NCBI RefSeq assembly: GCF_018598555.1 | Contig: NZ_JAHEWN010000005.1 | Location: 62,001 to 126,000 of the forward strand | DNA from: Curtobacterium aurantiacum | Lineage (GTDB): Bacteria; Actinomycetota; Actinomycetes; Actinomycetales; Microbacteriaceae | Length of the DNA: 64,000 nt | Direction of reading: 5' to 3' | In this document: piece after piece, positions 33,792 to 41,917 of the stretch | How the letters are laid out: the number at the start of each line of letters is the position of its first letter | Numbering within the stretch: the stretch's first letter is position 1 | The notes under the pieces: model-generated | What the model was told of the DNA's origin: nothing | What the model saw: the letters and a program-made list of their open reading frames with translations, nothing else | Databases searched by the model: none | Program-made: the position numbers and the translations under genes

Positions 33792-34582
33792 GCCGGCCGC
33801 CGGAGGACCGCGACCCAGAGCGGGTTCTCGCCCGCTTCGTAGGGTGTGCCGTACCAGTCGCCGAGCAGCGCGACCCGTTCGAGGCCGGCGTCCTCCGCCC
33901 ACGCGGCGAGTTCGTCGGGCTCGACGAAGGCGACCCGTTCGTCGAACTGCGTCACGGACCGCGGTTCCTCCCACCGGTGCGCGACGGACCAGGTGTCCGC
34001 CGCCGTGTCCAGGCGGTAGGTCGACGTCAAGCGTGCACCGTCCGGGCGTTCGGTGACGACCGGCAGGGGCTCGATGCCGAACCTGCCGACCGCGGTCGCT
34101 CGGTCGTACGCCTCGACCACGAGGTGGCCACCCGGCGCGAGCCAGGACGAGGCTCGTCGCACAACGCCTTCCCGGTCGGCCGGGTCGGGCAGGCAGGAGA
34201 TCGAGCCGAGGACACAGGCGACGAGGTCGGCCGATCCGCTCGTTTCGGAGTGGTCCCGCATGTCCGCGTCGACCACCGTCGTCCGGGCTCGGGTCGAGGC
34301 GTCCTCGGCACCGAGGTTGTCCCGCAGGCGGTCCACCATCGCGGACGACACCTCCACGGCGCGCACGGTGTGTCCCGCGCGCGCCAGCGGGATCGCCACC
34401 CGGCCGGTCCCGGCACCCAGTTCGACGATCCGGGACGCGGGAGCGACGAGGCTCCCGAGCGCCTCGGCCTCGAGCGCGCCACCGTGCTCGAACACCCGGT
34501 CGTAGACGCTCGCCCACGCTCCGCCGTACCCGCCGGAGCGATCGATGTCCTGGCGGTCCCGGTCGATGTTGCTGTCGATCAC
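33788..34582 (-). CDS. Class I SAM-dependent methyltransferase
   Basis: 264 aa. SAM-binding motif I VELGAGTGRVAIPLA, acidic end of strand 2 (AVEVSSAMVDRL) and VDADMRDH at motif II. Distant from known protein-modifying methyltransferases. Overlaps the genes on each side by 4 nt. In this cluster it could methylate the peptides or be a general tailoring enzyme; that role is inferred only from operon membership. Confidence 0.88.
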   Translation of the reverse strand: MIDSNIDRDRQDIDRSGGYGGAWASVYDRVFEHGGALEAEALGSLVAPASRIVELGAGTGRVAIPLARAGHTVRAVEVSSAMVDRLRDNLGAEDASTRARTTVVDADMRDHSETSGSADLVACVLGSISCLPDPADREGVVRRASSWLAPGGHLVVEAYDRATAVGRFGIEPLPVVTERPDGARLTSTYRLDTAADTWSVAHRWEEPRSVTQFDERVAFVEPDELAAWAEDAGLERVALLGDWYGTPYEAGENPLWVAVLRRPA

Positions 34583-35175
34583 GATCGGTCCTCCGTCGGC
34601 GCGGGCAGTTCCGCACCCTCGATCCGCGGGACGAGCCCGGAGACGAAGCGGTACTCGGGATCGCCGGACTCGTCGTAGCCGCTGTAGAGCACCACCATGA
34701 ACTGGAAGGCGTCGCTGCCCGGTTCGAGGTCGCCGGAGCGCTCTCGGCGTTCGACGGCGTGCCGGATGTAGTTGGCCACGAGCCGGTACGAGGACGCCTG
34801 CTGCATCTGCTCGACCTCGAGCGAGTTGAGCGCGATGAGGTCGATGCCGACGTCGAAGAACGCTTTCTCACGGCGTCGGCCGGGGAACCAGAACGCGTGC
34901 ACGAGTCGCCGGCGGACGATGCTGGAGGCCTCGTGCCACGGGGACACCTGGCCGTCCGCACCGCGTGTGCGGTACATCAGGTGGAAGTCCTGGGTGGCCG
35001 GCTCGGGAGCGAAGAACCGCCAGTTCGGGATCGTCAGCCCGACCGGGTCCAGGCTCCGGAGCCGGTCGAAGCTCCGCTGCGGGTGCTGGGTCAGGAGCGT
35101 CAGGACGAACCAGCCAGCGAACACCGCCTCGACGGCGGTCGTGATGACGGTGGAGGATGCGGGTCGGCGGCCCAT
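34579..35175 (-). CDS. Single-TM protein with WxFFAPxP motif, partner of the HTTM protein
   Basis: 198 aa. One N-terminal hydrophobic helix (about 11-30), then NWRFFAPEPATQDFHLMYR and a soluble domain rich in charged and aromatic residues. The FFAP-P motif after a single TM helix is what I remember from DUF5819-like and SdpA-like proteins encoded beside HTTM/SdpB proteins. Its ATG shares one base with the preceding stop, so the pair is co-translated. Likely an extracytoplasmic or membrane-tethered partner of the HTTM domain; no activity known. Confidence 0.7.
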   Translation of the reverse strand: MGRRPASSTVITTAVEAVFAGWFVLTLLTQHPQRSFDRLRSLDPVGLTIPNWRFFAPEPATQDFHLMYRTRGADGQVSPWHEASSIVRRRLVHAFWFPGRRREKAFFDVGIDLIALNSLEVEQMQQASSYRLVANYIRHAVERRERSGDLEPGSDAFQFMVVLYSGYDESGDPEYRFVSGLVPRIEGAELPAPTEDRS

Positions 35176-37088
35176 CAGCGCGCACCCTCCGCTTCCACGG
35201 GTACCCGCGGTGTCGTGTGCTCGAGGACGACGGCGGCGATACGGGTGACGACGGCGCGGTCGGCGAGGAGACCGAGGTGATCGGTGTCGTCGACCACGGT
35301 GAGACGACCGTCGTCACCGGCGGCCACGAACTCCTCGTCGAGCGCCCGCTGGTGCGGGTGTTCACGCAGGGTCCGGTCGGCAGCGACGACGTCGACACGA
35401 GCCGAGGTCGGCGGCAGGCTCCCCACCGGTGCGCGGAACACCTGGTACAGGCTCGTCCACTCCCGTTTGGCGGTGGACCACAGGGCGTGGTCCCGCAGCT
35501 CGGCCCGCAGCCGCGCTGCGACCTCGTCCGGGTAGAGGAACACCCACGGCGGGACGTCGAGCATCACACCGAGTCCGAGCCGGAGCGAGGGTGCGACGAG
35601 TCGCATCGACATGTCGAGCATGCGGGCACCCTCGGCCTGCACCGCGGACACGGCGACCTCGCCCGGGTGCGTCGGGTCGATGAGCACGACCCCGGTCACC
35701 CGTGACCCCAGGCGCTCCGCCGCACGGGTGACGAGGTACCCGCCGAGCGAGTGCCCCACCAGCACGACGTCCCGATCGGCGGCGACCGCGTCGACCAGGT
35801 CGACCAGGTCGTCGACGGACTCCTGCAGGCTGTAGCTGTCACGTGAGAAGTAGCTGCTCGCGCCGTACCCGGCGCGGCTGTAGAACAGGGTGTCGACCTG
35901 TCCGGCGAGCTCCTCGCCGTACCAGTGCCAGTAGGTGGCGGAGGACTGGTGGCCGCTCTCGAACACGACGAGCGGCAGAGCCTCCGCACCGGGTGCGCGC
36001 CGGAGGCGGTAGGACAGCACGTTCCGTGACGGGGTGCGGTGCCTCCGGGCCTCCGGCCCGTCCGCTCGCTCGATCCCGGCGCGGCGCACCAGCGCGGAAC
36101 CGACGCCGACGACGGCGAGGATGCCGGTGACCGAGGCGACGATCGCCGGGAGCCGAGCGGGCGAGCGGTGCGCGCCTGCCGTCAGCGACCGCGCCGCGCG
36201 CCCCTGTACCACCGAGAGGATGGCCGGGTAGGTCGCCATGAAGGCCCACACGAAGCGGGCGAGTCCCATGTACCGCGCGTTCGCCAGGTGGAACGCGGCC
36301 ATCGCGCCGACGACCCCGTAGGCAGCGCGGGTCGGCAGCACGAAGACCAGCGGGAACGCGGTCTCGAGTACGAGGACGGCGTGCGCGGCGAGTCGGGAGA
36401 GGCGGGGGTGCGCGGTCAGGAACCGGTAGAGGCCCTCGTCGCCGTACGTGCGGGTGCGCAGGATCCCCGGGAGCGCCTCGCCGGTCCGCCACGTCCGACT
36501 CACGATCTTCACCAGGCCGGAGACGCTGTACGACAACGCGGCCTGCATCGCCAGGAACCACACCGCCGCTTCGGCCGCTCGGGGTGAGCCGCGACCGACA
36601 TGGCCGAGGGCTGCCGAGGTCTGCACGAGGAAGGCGAGCTGGTCGGACCCGTCCGAGCCGTAGTGGTTCTTCGGGTGCAGCACGAGCGCGCTCGCAGCGA
36701 GGAAGGCGTTCGCCGGGGCCCGGTGTGCCGTCACGTGCAACGGCAGGAAGAGCGACAACCCCGCGCCGATCCGGAGCACGTGGACGACGTTGTCGATCTT
36801 CTCGTCCGAGACGCGGTCGAGGAAGGGCATCAGCCGAGGGAACCGGGTAGCCATCGCGCTGCGACCGTACGTCCAGTCGCCCAGGCCGCCGGGACGTTGG
36901 TCACGTCGGCTGAAGAGGTACTCGACGCTGCTGAGCACCTGCGTGACCGCGCTCATCCGTTCGGCCGCGAGCAGTGCCGTGCGCGGTCGCGACACGGCGG
37001 TCAGCACGTCGCCGATGCCGGCTGTGATCGCCCGGAGACGGGGTGCGCGGAGCGGAGGAAGGTGCGCGAGGACGGACCGGGCGTTCAC
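35175..37088 (-). CDS. HTTM/SdpB-like membrane domain fused to an alpha/beta hydrolase
   Basis: 637 aa from GTG 37088 (GGGGA 5 nt upstream). Residues about 95-330 hold several hydrophobic helices with WRTGEALPGIL and ETAFPLVFVLPTRAAYG, the pattern of HTTM domains shared by vitamin K-dependent carboxylase and SdpB. Residues about 355-637 are an alpha/beta hydrolase: nucleophile S447 in VGHSLGG and a catalytic His in DTDHLGLLAD. SdpB with SdpA matures the SDP toxin in Bacillus; by analogy this fusion may process or modify the two peptides encoded just upstream. The fusion itself is unusual. Preceded by an overlapping 11-aa frame. Confidence 0.75.
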   Translation of the reverse strand: MNARSVLAHLPPLRAPRLRAITAGIGDVLTAVSRPRTALLAAERMSAVTQVLSSVEYLFSRRDQRPGGLGDWTYGRSAMATRFPRLMPFLDRVSDEKIDNVVHVLRIGAGLSLFLPLHVTAHRAPANAFLAASALVLHPKNHYGSDGSDQLAFLVQTSAALGHVGRGSPRAAEAAVWFLAMQAALSYSVSGLVKIVSRTWRTGEALPGILRTRTYGDEGLYRFLTAHPRLSRLAAHAVLVLETAFPLVFVLPTRAAYGVVGAMAAFHLANARYMGLARFVWAFMATYPAILSVVQGRAARSLTAGAHRSPARLPAIVASVTGILAVVGVGSALVRRAGIERADGPEARRHRTPSRNVLSYRLRRAPGAEALPLVVFESGHQSSATYWHWYGEELAGQVDTLFYSRAGYGASSYFSRDSYSLQESVDDLVDLVDAVAADRDVVLVGHSLGGYLVTRAAERLGSRVTGVVLIDPTHPGEVAVSAVQAEGARMLDMSMRLVAPSLRLGLGVMLDVPPWVFLYPDEVAARLRAELRDHALWSTAKREWTSLYQVFRAPVGSLPPTSARVDVVAADRTLREHPHQRALDEEFVAAGDDGRLTVVDDTDHLGLLADRAVVTRIAAVVLEHTTPRVPVEAEGAR

Positions 37089-37120
37089 GCGCGGTCCCCG
37101 CTCGCGGGTCGCTGGTGCAT
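37085..37120 (-). CDS. 11-aa leader ORF coupled to the HTTM-hydrolase gene
   Basis: ATG 37120 lies 10 nt after a perfect AGGAGG (37131-37136) and encodes MHQRPASGDRA; its TGA overlaps the GTG start of the fusion gene (GTGA). The best ribosome-binding site in this stretch therefore serves the short frame, suggesting translation of the fusion depends on re-initiation. Confidence 0.45.
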   Translation of the reverse strand: MHQRPASGDRA

Positions 37121-37209
37121 GTGTGTGTGGCCTCCTGGGCGAGGGAGTCGCTTGTGCGACCCGTCTGGACGAGGACGTACGTGAGCCGACCGCTGCGCGG
37201 TCGAGCGGG

Positions 37210-37241
37210 GTGCCGGCCGACGAGGAACCGTCGGCCGGCAC
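37210..37241 (-). terminator. Hairpin between the peptide genes and the maturation genes
   Basis: GTGCCGGCCGACG and its exact complement form a 13-bp stem with a 6-nt loop, 6 nt downstream of the second peptide gene's stop. No U-tract follows, so it should act as a partial terminator or 3' stabiliser, keeping peptide mRNA in excess over processing genes, as in lantibiotic operons. Confidence 0.7.
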
Positions 37242-37247
37242 AGGTGG

Positions 37248-37460
37248 TCAGCCGATGGCCTGACCGATGGTGAACCCGGCGGTGAAGGCGGCGGCACCCG
37301 CCGCTGCGCCCTTGAACGCAGCGACGAAACCGGGGCAGAAGGCCGCGGCCGTGGCGGGCGTCGCGAGGACCGGGACGGAGGCGCTGAACCCTCGGCTGGA
37401 CACGTCGGCGAAGGGCAACGTCGCGAGCGCGGCGTCCGCGTTCACTTTCTCGAGCAGCAT
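37248..37460 (-). CDS. Candidate peptide-toxin/RiPP precursor 1 (70 aa)
   Basis: 70 aa from ATG 37460; AGGGGTGG upstream overlaps the stop of the first peptide gene. Leader about 1-29 with VNAD (6-9), then PVLATPAT (30-37), a single Cys (C42) and a hydrophobic Gly/Ala tail FVAAFKGAAAGAAAF (45-59) ending in TIGQAIG with GxxxG spacing. No Sec signal peptide. Shares the leader motif at identical spacing and a near-identical core with the peptide encoded upstream. Reads as a membrane-active peptide precursor matured by the downstream genes; not matched to a named family. Confidence 0.7.
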   Translation of the reverse strand: MLLEKVNADAALATLPFADVSSRGFSASVPVLATPATAAAFCPGFVAAFKGAAAGAAAFTAGFTIGQAIG

Positions 37461-37471
37461 CGTCACCACCC

Positions 37472-37714
37472 CTAGTCGGCCGTCGCGACGCCGACCCACA
37501 CGCCGGCACCGAACAGCCCGGCGAAGGCAGCCGCGCCGGCGACCGCTCCCTTGTTGGCTGCCACGAACGCGGCAGCGGCCGTGACGGTGGCCGGGGTGGC
37601 CAGCACGGGCAGCTCCCCTGGTGCTCCGGACCAGTTGGTGCGGTCCATCTGCAGGTTCGCGATCGATCGATCGCTGTTCACACGTGACGCGAGTGACGTC
37701 ATGGTCTTCCCCAT
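37472..37714 (-). CDS. Candidate peptide-toxin/RiPP precursor 2 (80 aa)
   Basis: 80 aa from ATG 37714 (GGAAG upstream; ATG 37702 is possible). VNSD at 12-15, PVLATPAT at 36-43 and FVAANKGAVAGAAAF at 50-64, 13 of 15 identical to the paralogue, then a Gly-rich hydrophobic tail with GLFGAG and VWVG. No Cys. First gene of the operon. Two similar but non-identical cationic/hydrophobic peptides with GxxxG motifs recall two-peptide bacteriocins. Function is inferred; no immunity gene is identified with certainty. Confidence 0.7.
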   Translation of the reverse strand: MGKTMTSLASRVNSDRSIANLQMDRTNWSGAPGELPVLATPATVTAAAAFVAANKGAVAGAAAFAGLFGAGVWVGVATAD

Positions 37715-37938
37715 TCCTCTTCCGTTATCGACATCGATCACGGCCGGCACCGCCCCGGAGGGCGACGAGATGACGGAGGACAGCTGCGCCGGTCGCCCCG
37801 CGACTCCCCCCTGTCAACTCTTACAGGTTTGGTCACAGGGGTCGCGGGTTCGCCCCTCTTTCGAGGGGTGTCACATGCGATTGACACGGAAACCTCAGGT
37901 CTCCGTACCCCAGAAGGAGGACCCGGGTCCGGCCTGCT
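37715..37938 (-). promoter_or_regulatory. Promoter/regulatory region of the peptide operon
   Basis: 224 nt between nucS and the first peptide gene. From the nucS side: TGTCA-N8-TGACA (37869-37886), a CCCCTC-GAAA-GAGGGG hairpin with a GNRA loop (37853-37868, possible nucS terminator), then CCCCTGT and ACAGGGG (37808-37841) enclosing two CCTGTRA direct repeats read on the minus strand. A TTGACA also lies there, but no convincing -10 box follows at the right spacing. Regulation by an unlinked factor is likely; no regulator gene is in the cluster. Confidence 0.45.
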
Positions 37939-38634
37939 TCAGAACAGACGGGTGTGCCCGCCCTCGATGCCGCGCATCGCGTCGTAGTCGAGCACGAGGA
38001 CGCGGATGCCGCGGTCCTCGGCGAGGGTTCGTGCCTGCGGTGCCACCGTCTGCGCTGCCAGCACGCCCTGCACCGGACGCAGGTGTGGGTCGCGGTTCAT
38101 GAGCTCGAGGTACCGGGTGAGCTGCTCGACCGCGTCGATGTTGGCGTTGCGCTTCATCTCGACCGCGACGCTCGCTCCCGCGTCGTCACGCGCCAGGATG
38201 TCGACCGGCCCGATCGCCGTCATGTACTCGCGGCGGACCAGGGTGTGGCCGTCACCGAGCAGCTCGATCTGCTCGGCCAGGAGCTGCTGCAGGTGCGCCT
38301 CGACCCCGTCCTTCACCAGGCCCGGGTCGACGCCCAGGTCGTGGGTCTCGTCGGAAACGACCTCGTACAGGGAGACGATGAGCTTGTCCTGCGTCTTCTT
38401 CTGCGTCACCGTCCACACCTGGGTGATGCCGGCGACGGACTGCTCCTCGTCCGGCTCGGTGATCTCGATCGAGCAGGGCGGGCTCATCCAGTTCAGCGGC
38501 TTGTAGCTGCCGCCGTCGGAGTGCACGAGCAGGGAGCCGTCCGCCTTGAGCATGAGCAGGCGGGTCGCGAGCGGCAGGTGGGCTGAGAGCCGGCCCGCGT
38601 AGTCGACGGAGCACCGGGCGATGACGAGACGCAC
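37939..38634 (-). CDS. nucS: Endonuclease NucS (EndoMS, non-canonical mismatch repair)
   Basis: 231 aa, the family's usual length. N-terminal [16 protein letters not shown], a DNA-binding beta domain, then the PD-(D/E)XK-type nuclease core [21 protein letters not shown] with catalytic Asp, Glu and Lys. It cuts both strands at mismatches in actinobacteria and archaea that lack MutS/MutL. The C-terminal GHTRLF resembles the clamp-binding tail of the family. Supports an actinobacterial origin of the window. Confidence 0.95.
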   Translation of the reverse strand: MRLVIARCSVDYAGRLSAHLPLATRLLMLKADGSLLVHSDGGSYKPLNWMSPPCSIEITEPDEEQSVAGITQVWTVTQKKTQDKLIVSLYEVVSDETHDLGVDPGLVKDGVEAHLQQLLAEQIELLGDGHTLVRREYMTAIGPVDILARDDAGASVAVEMKRNANIDAVEQLTRYLELMNRDPHLRPVQGVLAAQTVAPQARTLAEDRGIRVLVLDYDAMRGIEGGHTRLF

Positions 38635-38808
38635 CCCGGAAGCCTAACCGGCGTGATGTGGTCGGCCGGACGAGGCGCGCGGCCTGTGCAGCCCGCACGG
38701 ATTCACATGCCCGTAACGACGTTCTGCACATGTACCGCAATCCGATGCCGTCCTACCGTGGCTGACACCCCGATCGGCCCAGCCGACACCCCTCCCCGAG
38801 GAGCCACG

Positions 38809-40197
38809 ATGGCCAGCGAGACCGCAGTGTCAGCACCACGAACCCCCCGTTCCGAGTCGGTCGCCGTCGACGACTACTCGCTCAGCCGAGTCCCGATGTC
38901 CGCGCGCTACGGCTGGTTCCAGGTCGCCGTGCAGCGCTTCGGGCAGATCTCGGCCCTGTCCCAGTTCCTGCTCGGTGCGACGCTCGGCTTCGGCATGAGC
39001 TTCTGGGACGCCTTCTGGGCGATCACCCTGGGCGCCGTGATCCTGGAGATCGTCTCGGTCCTCGTCGGCGTCATCGGCGTCAAGGAGGGCCTGAACACCT
39101 CGGTCATCGCCCGCTGGACCGGGTTCGGCAAGGCCGGCTCGGCGCTGGTCGGGCTGGCGATCGGGCTGAGCCTGATCGGCTGGTTCGGCATCCAGTCGGG
39201 CGTCTCGGCGGCCGGCCTCGTCTCGATCCTGCCGATCCTGCCCGCCTGGGCGTGGTCGCTCGTGTTCGGGCTGCTCGTCACCGCGATCGTCCTGCGCGGG
39301 TTCCACTCGATGCAGTGGCTGGCGAACGTGACCGTGCCGCTGTTCCTGGTGCTCGTCGGCTGGGCGGTCATCGTCGAGCTGAGCCGGCACTCGATCGCCG
39401 AGCTCGCCGCGCGTGCCCCGGCCGGCCCGGAGCTGAGCTTCGTGGCCGGGACCACCCTGGTGGCCGGCGGGTTCATCGTCGGTGCGGTGATCACGCCGGA
39501 CATGACGCGCTTCAACCGGTCGGTCGGCGACGTCGTCAAGCAGACGCTGCTTGGCGTGACGCTCGGCGAGTACGTCATCGGCCTGGCCGGTGTCCTGCTC
39601 GCACACGCCGTCGGCTCCGCGGACATCACCCGTGTGATCACGTCGAGCGTCGGCTGGGTCGGCATCCTCGTGATCCTGCTCGGCACGTTCAAGATCAACG
39701 ACTGGAACATCTACAGCTCGAGCCTCGGCGTCACGAACTTCATCGACGCGGTGTTCGGCAAGCAGGTGAACCGCGGGCTCGTGACGCTCGTGATGGGCGT
39801 CGTCGGCTCGGTGCTCGCCGCGGTCGGGTTCCTCGGGGCCCTCACACCGTTCCTGTCCGTGCTCGGGGTCGTCTTCCCGCCCATCGCCGGGATCATGGTG
39901 GCGGAGTACTTCGTGGTGAAGCGCTGGCGCCGCGAGCTGAGCGACGCCGAGAACATCCCGGCGACCTCGCCCACCTGGGTGCCGGCCACCCTGGTGATCT
40001 GGGCGATCGCCTCGCTGATCGGGTACTTCGTCGCCGTCGGCATCCCGTCGATCAACTCCGTGGTCATCGCCTTCGTGCTCTACATGGTCGCCGGCAAGGT
40101 CGGGCTGATCCGCGGCGTCGGGGTCAGTCGGACCGAGGCCGCGCCGGCTGCCACCGAGGCCCCGGTCGCCGAAGCACCGGCCACCCCCACCGCCTGA
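38809..40197 (+). CDS. NCS1-family nucleobase/hydantoin permease (CodB-like)
   Basis: 462 aa from ATG 38809, GAGGAG 6 nt upstream. Twelve hydrophobic helices with the NCS1-type QISALSQFLLGATLGFG and SLIGWFGIQSGV (substrate-cavity helix 3) and ITPDMTRFNRS. Family members bring in cytosine, allantoin, hydantoins or thiamine by cation symport. Leads an operon with HyuA-like and S-Me-THD genes, so a hydantoin or thiohydantoin substrate is likely. Upstream, CACATG words at 38705 and 38727 may be part of a regulator site. Confidence 0.88.
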   Translation: MASETAVSAPRTPRSESVAVDDYSLSRVPMSARYGWFQVAVQRFGQISALSQFLLGATLGFGMSFWDAFWAITLGAVILEIVSVLVGVIGVKEGLNTSVIARWTGFGKAGSALVGLAIGLSLIGWFGIQSGVSAAGLVSILPILPAWAWSLVFGLLVTAIVLRGFHSMQWLANVTVPLFLVLVGWAVIVELSRHSIAELAARAPAGPELSFVAGTTLVAGGFIVGAVITPDMTRFNRSVGDVVKQTLLGVTLGEYVIGLAGVLLAHAVGSADITRVITSSVGWVGILVILLGTFKINDWNIYSSSLGVTNFIDAVFGKQVNRGLVTLVMGVVGSVLAAVGFLGALTPFLSVLGVVFPPIAGIMVAEYFVVKRWRRELSDAENIPATSPTWVPATLVIWAIASLIGYFVAVGIPSINSVVIAFVLYMVAGKVGLIRGVGVSRTEAAPAATEAPVAEAPATPTA

Positions 40198-40269
40198 CCC
40201 GGGCGCTCCCCGAACGGCCGGTCGCGTTGCCGCACCCCTGATCCGCGCGACGGCGCGGCCGGTCCCCAC

Positions 40270-40352
40270 GAAGAAGCACCACCAAACGCCCGCACCACCC
40301 CGCGAACACCCCATGCCCGCACCACCGCACCCCGCACCCGCACCACCGAAGG
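40270..40352 (+). repeat. C-rich leader with four GCACCACC words
   Basis: GCACCACC occurs at 40276, 40292, 40319 and 40340 in an 80-nt G-poor, C/A-rich stretch just before the HyuA-like gene. Unstructured C-rich RNA of this kind can act as a Rho entry site; here it lies between the permease and the catabolic genes. Confidence 0.6.
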
Positions 40353-40360
40353 GAACCCCC

Positions 40361-41917
40361 ATGCGCATCGGCATCGACGTCGGCGGCACCAACACGGACG
40401 CCGTCCTGATGGACGGCAGCACCGTCCGTGCGGCGGTCAAGCGGTCCACCACCCCCGACGTGACCTCGGGCATCGTCGCCGCGCTCGACGGTCTGCGCGA
40501 GCAGCACGCCTTCGGCCCCACGGACATCGACGGCGTGATGATCGGCACCACCCACTTCATCAACGCCCTGGTCGAGGCACGCGGCCTCGCCCCCACCGCC
40601 GCGGTCCGCCTGGGCCTGCCGGCGACGGCGTCGCTGCCCCCGTTCACGGACTGGCCCGGGCACCTGGTGTCGGCCGTGCACGCGCAGCCGTTCCTGGCCC
40701 ACGGCGGCCACGAGTTCGACGGTCGGGTCATCTCGGAGCTCGACCCCGAGGAACTCAAGCGGCACGCCGGTGCCATCGCGGCCGCGGGCATCCGTTCCGT
40801 CGCGATCTCGTCGGTGTTCTCCCCGATCAACGACGAGTTCGAGCAGCGCGCGCAGGAGATCATGGCCGCCGAGCTCGGGCCGGACGTGGCGTTCTCGCTG
40901 TCGTCCGAGATCGGTCGCATCGGCCTGCTCGAGCGCGAGAACGCGACGATCATCAACGCGGCGCTCCGTGAGCTCGCCGACCGCATCGTCGACGGCCTGT
41001 CCGGGTCGGTCACGGGCAGCGGCATCGACGCACCGCTCTTCCTGAGCCAGAACGACGGCACCCTGATGGACGTCGAGTACGCCCGTCGCTACCCGGTCGC
41101 GACGTTCGCCTCGGGCCCGACGAACTCGATGCGCGGCGCAGCGGTGCTGTCCGGCTTCGACACCTGCGCGGTCGTCGACGTCGGCGGCACGACGAGCGAC
41201 GTCGGCGTCCTGACCGCGGGCTTCCCCCGTGAGGCCACTGGTGAGGTCGCCGTCGCCGGCATCCGCACGAACTTCCGGATGCCCGACGTCCTGTCCGTCG
41301 GCATCGGCGGCGGCTCCCGCATCCGCGAGGACGGCAGCGTCGTCGGGCCGGACTCCGTCGGGTACCGCCTGACCGAGGAGGGCCTGGTCTTCGGCGGTAC
41401 CACCCTGACCGCCACCGACGTCGCCGTCCGCGGTGGCCGTGGTGCGATCGGGGACCCGTCGCTCGTCGCCGGGGTGCCCGCCGAGGTCGCCGCCCGCGCG
41501 CTCGACGTCATCGCGGAGCGCGTCGCCGACATCGTCGAGCGGATGCGCACCTCGTCCGACCCGCTGCCCGTCGTGGCGGTCGGCGGCGGCTCGGTGCTGC
41601 TGCCGGACACCCTGCCCGGACTCGGCACAGTGCACCGCCCGGAGCACTACTCGGTCGCCAACGCCATCGGTGCGGCGATCGCGCAGGTGAGCGGCGAGGT
41701 CGACAAGGTCTACGCGATCAGCGACGGTCGCCGGTCCGCCGTGGTCGACGAGGCCCGGCAAGAGGCCGTCGACCGCGCCATCGCGGCCGGCGCCGACCCC
41801 GGCTCGGTGGACATCGTCGACTTCGACGAGGTCCCGATCCCGTACCTGCCGGGCAACGCGACGCGGATCCGCGCGAAGGCCGTCGGCGACCTGGCACTCG
41901 GGGCGCTGGTCCGATGA
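40361..41917 (+). CDS. Hydantoinase/oxoprolinase-family protein (HyuA-like, short form)
   Basis: 518 aa. ASKHA-type ATP motifs: DVGGTNTDAVL at the N-terminus, VVDVGGTTSDVGVL near 270, and VAVGGGSVLLP near 405. It lacks the C-terminal domain of full-length (about 680 aa) HyuA/OplA proteins, the usual form in DUF917-associated operons. Probably an ATP-dependent amidohydrolase opening a five-membered cyclic amide. Stop overlaps the next start (ATGA). Confidence 0.88.
   Translation: MRIGIDVGGTNTDAVLMDGSTVRAAVKRSTTPDVTSGIVAALDGLREQHAFGPTDIDGVMIGTTHFINALVEARGLAPTAAVRLGLPATASLPPFTDWPGHLVSAVHAQPFLAHGGHEFDGRVISELDPEELKRHAGAIAAAGIRSVAISSVFSPINDEFEQRAQEIMAAELGPDVAFSLSSEIGRIGLLERENATIINAALRELADRIVDGLSGSVTGSGIDAPLFLSQNDGTLMDVEYARRYPVATFASGPTNSMRGAAVLSGFDTCAVVDVGGTTSDVGVLTAGFPREATGEVAVAGIRTNFRMPDVLSVGIGGGSRIREDGSVVGPDSVGYRLTEEGLVFGGTTLTATDVAVRGGRGAIGDPSLVAGVPAEVAARALDVIAERVADIVERMRTSSDPLPVVAVGGGSVLLPDTLPGLGTVHRPEHYSVANAIGAAIAQVSGEVDKVYAISDGRRSAVVDEARQEAVDRAIAAGADPGSVDIVDFDEVPIPYLPGNATRIRAKAVGDLALGALVR

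Noticed and set aside
37085..37297. A 70-codon frame starting at 37297 that ends in the 11-aa leader ORF
   Set aside because: Its upstream part is Pro/Arg-rich, crosses the hairpin and the precursor stop region, and has no RBS; only the last 11 codons after AGGAGG are plausible.
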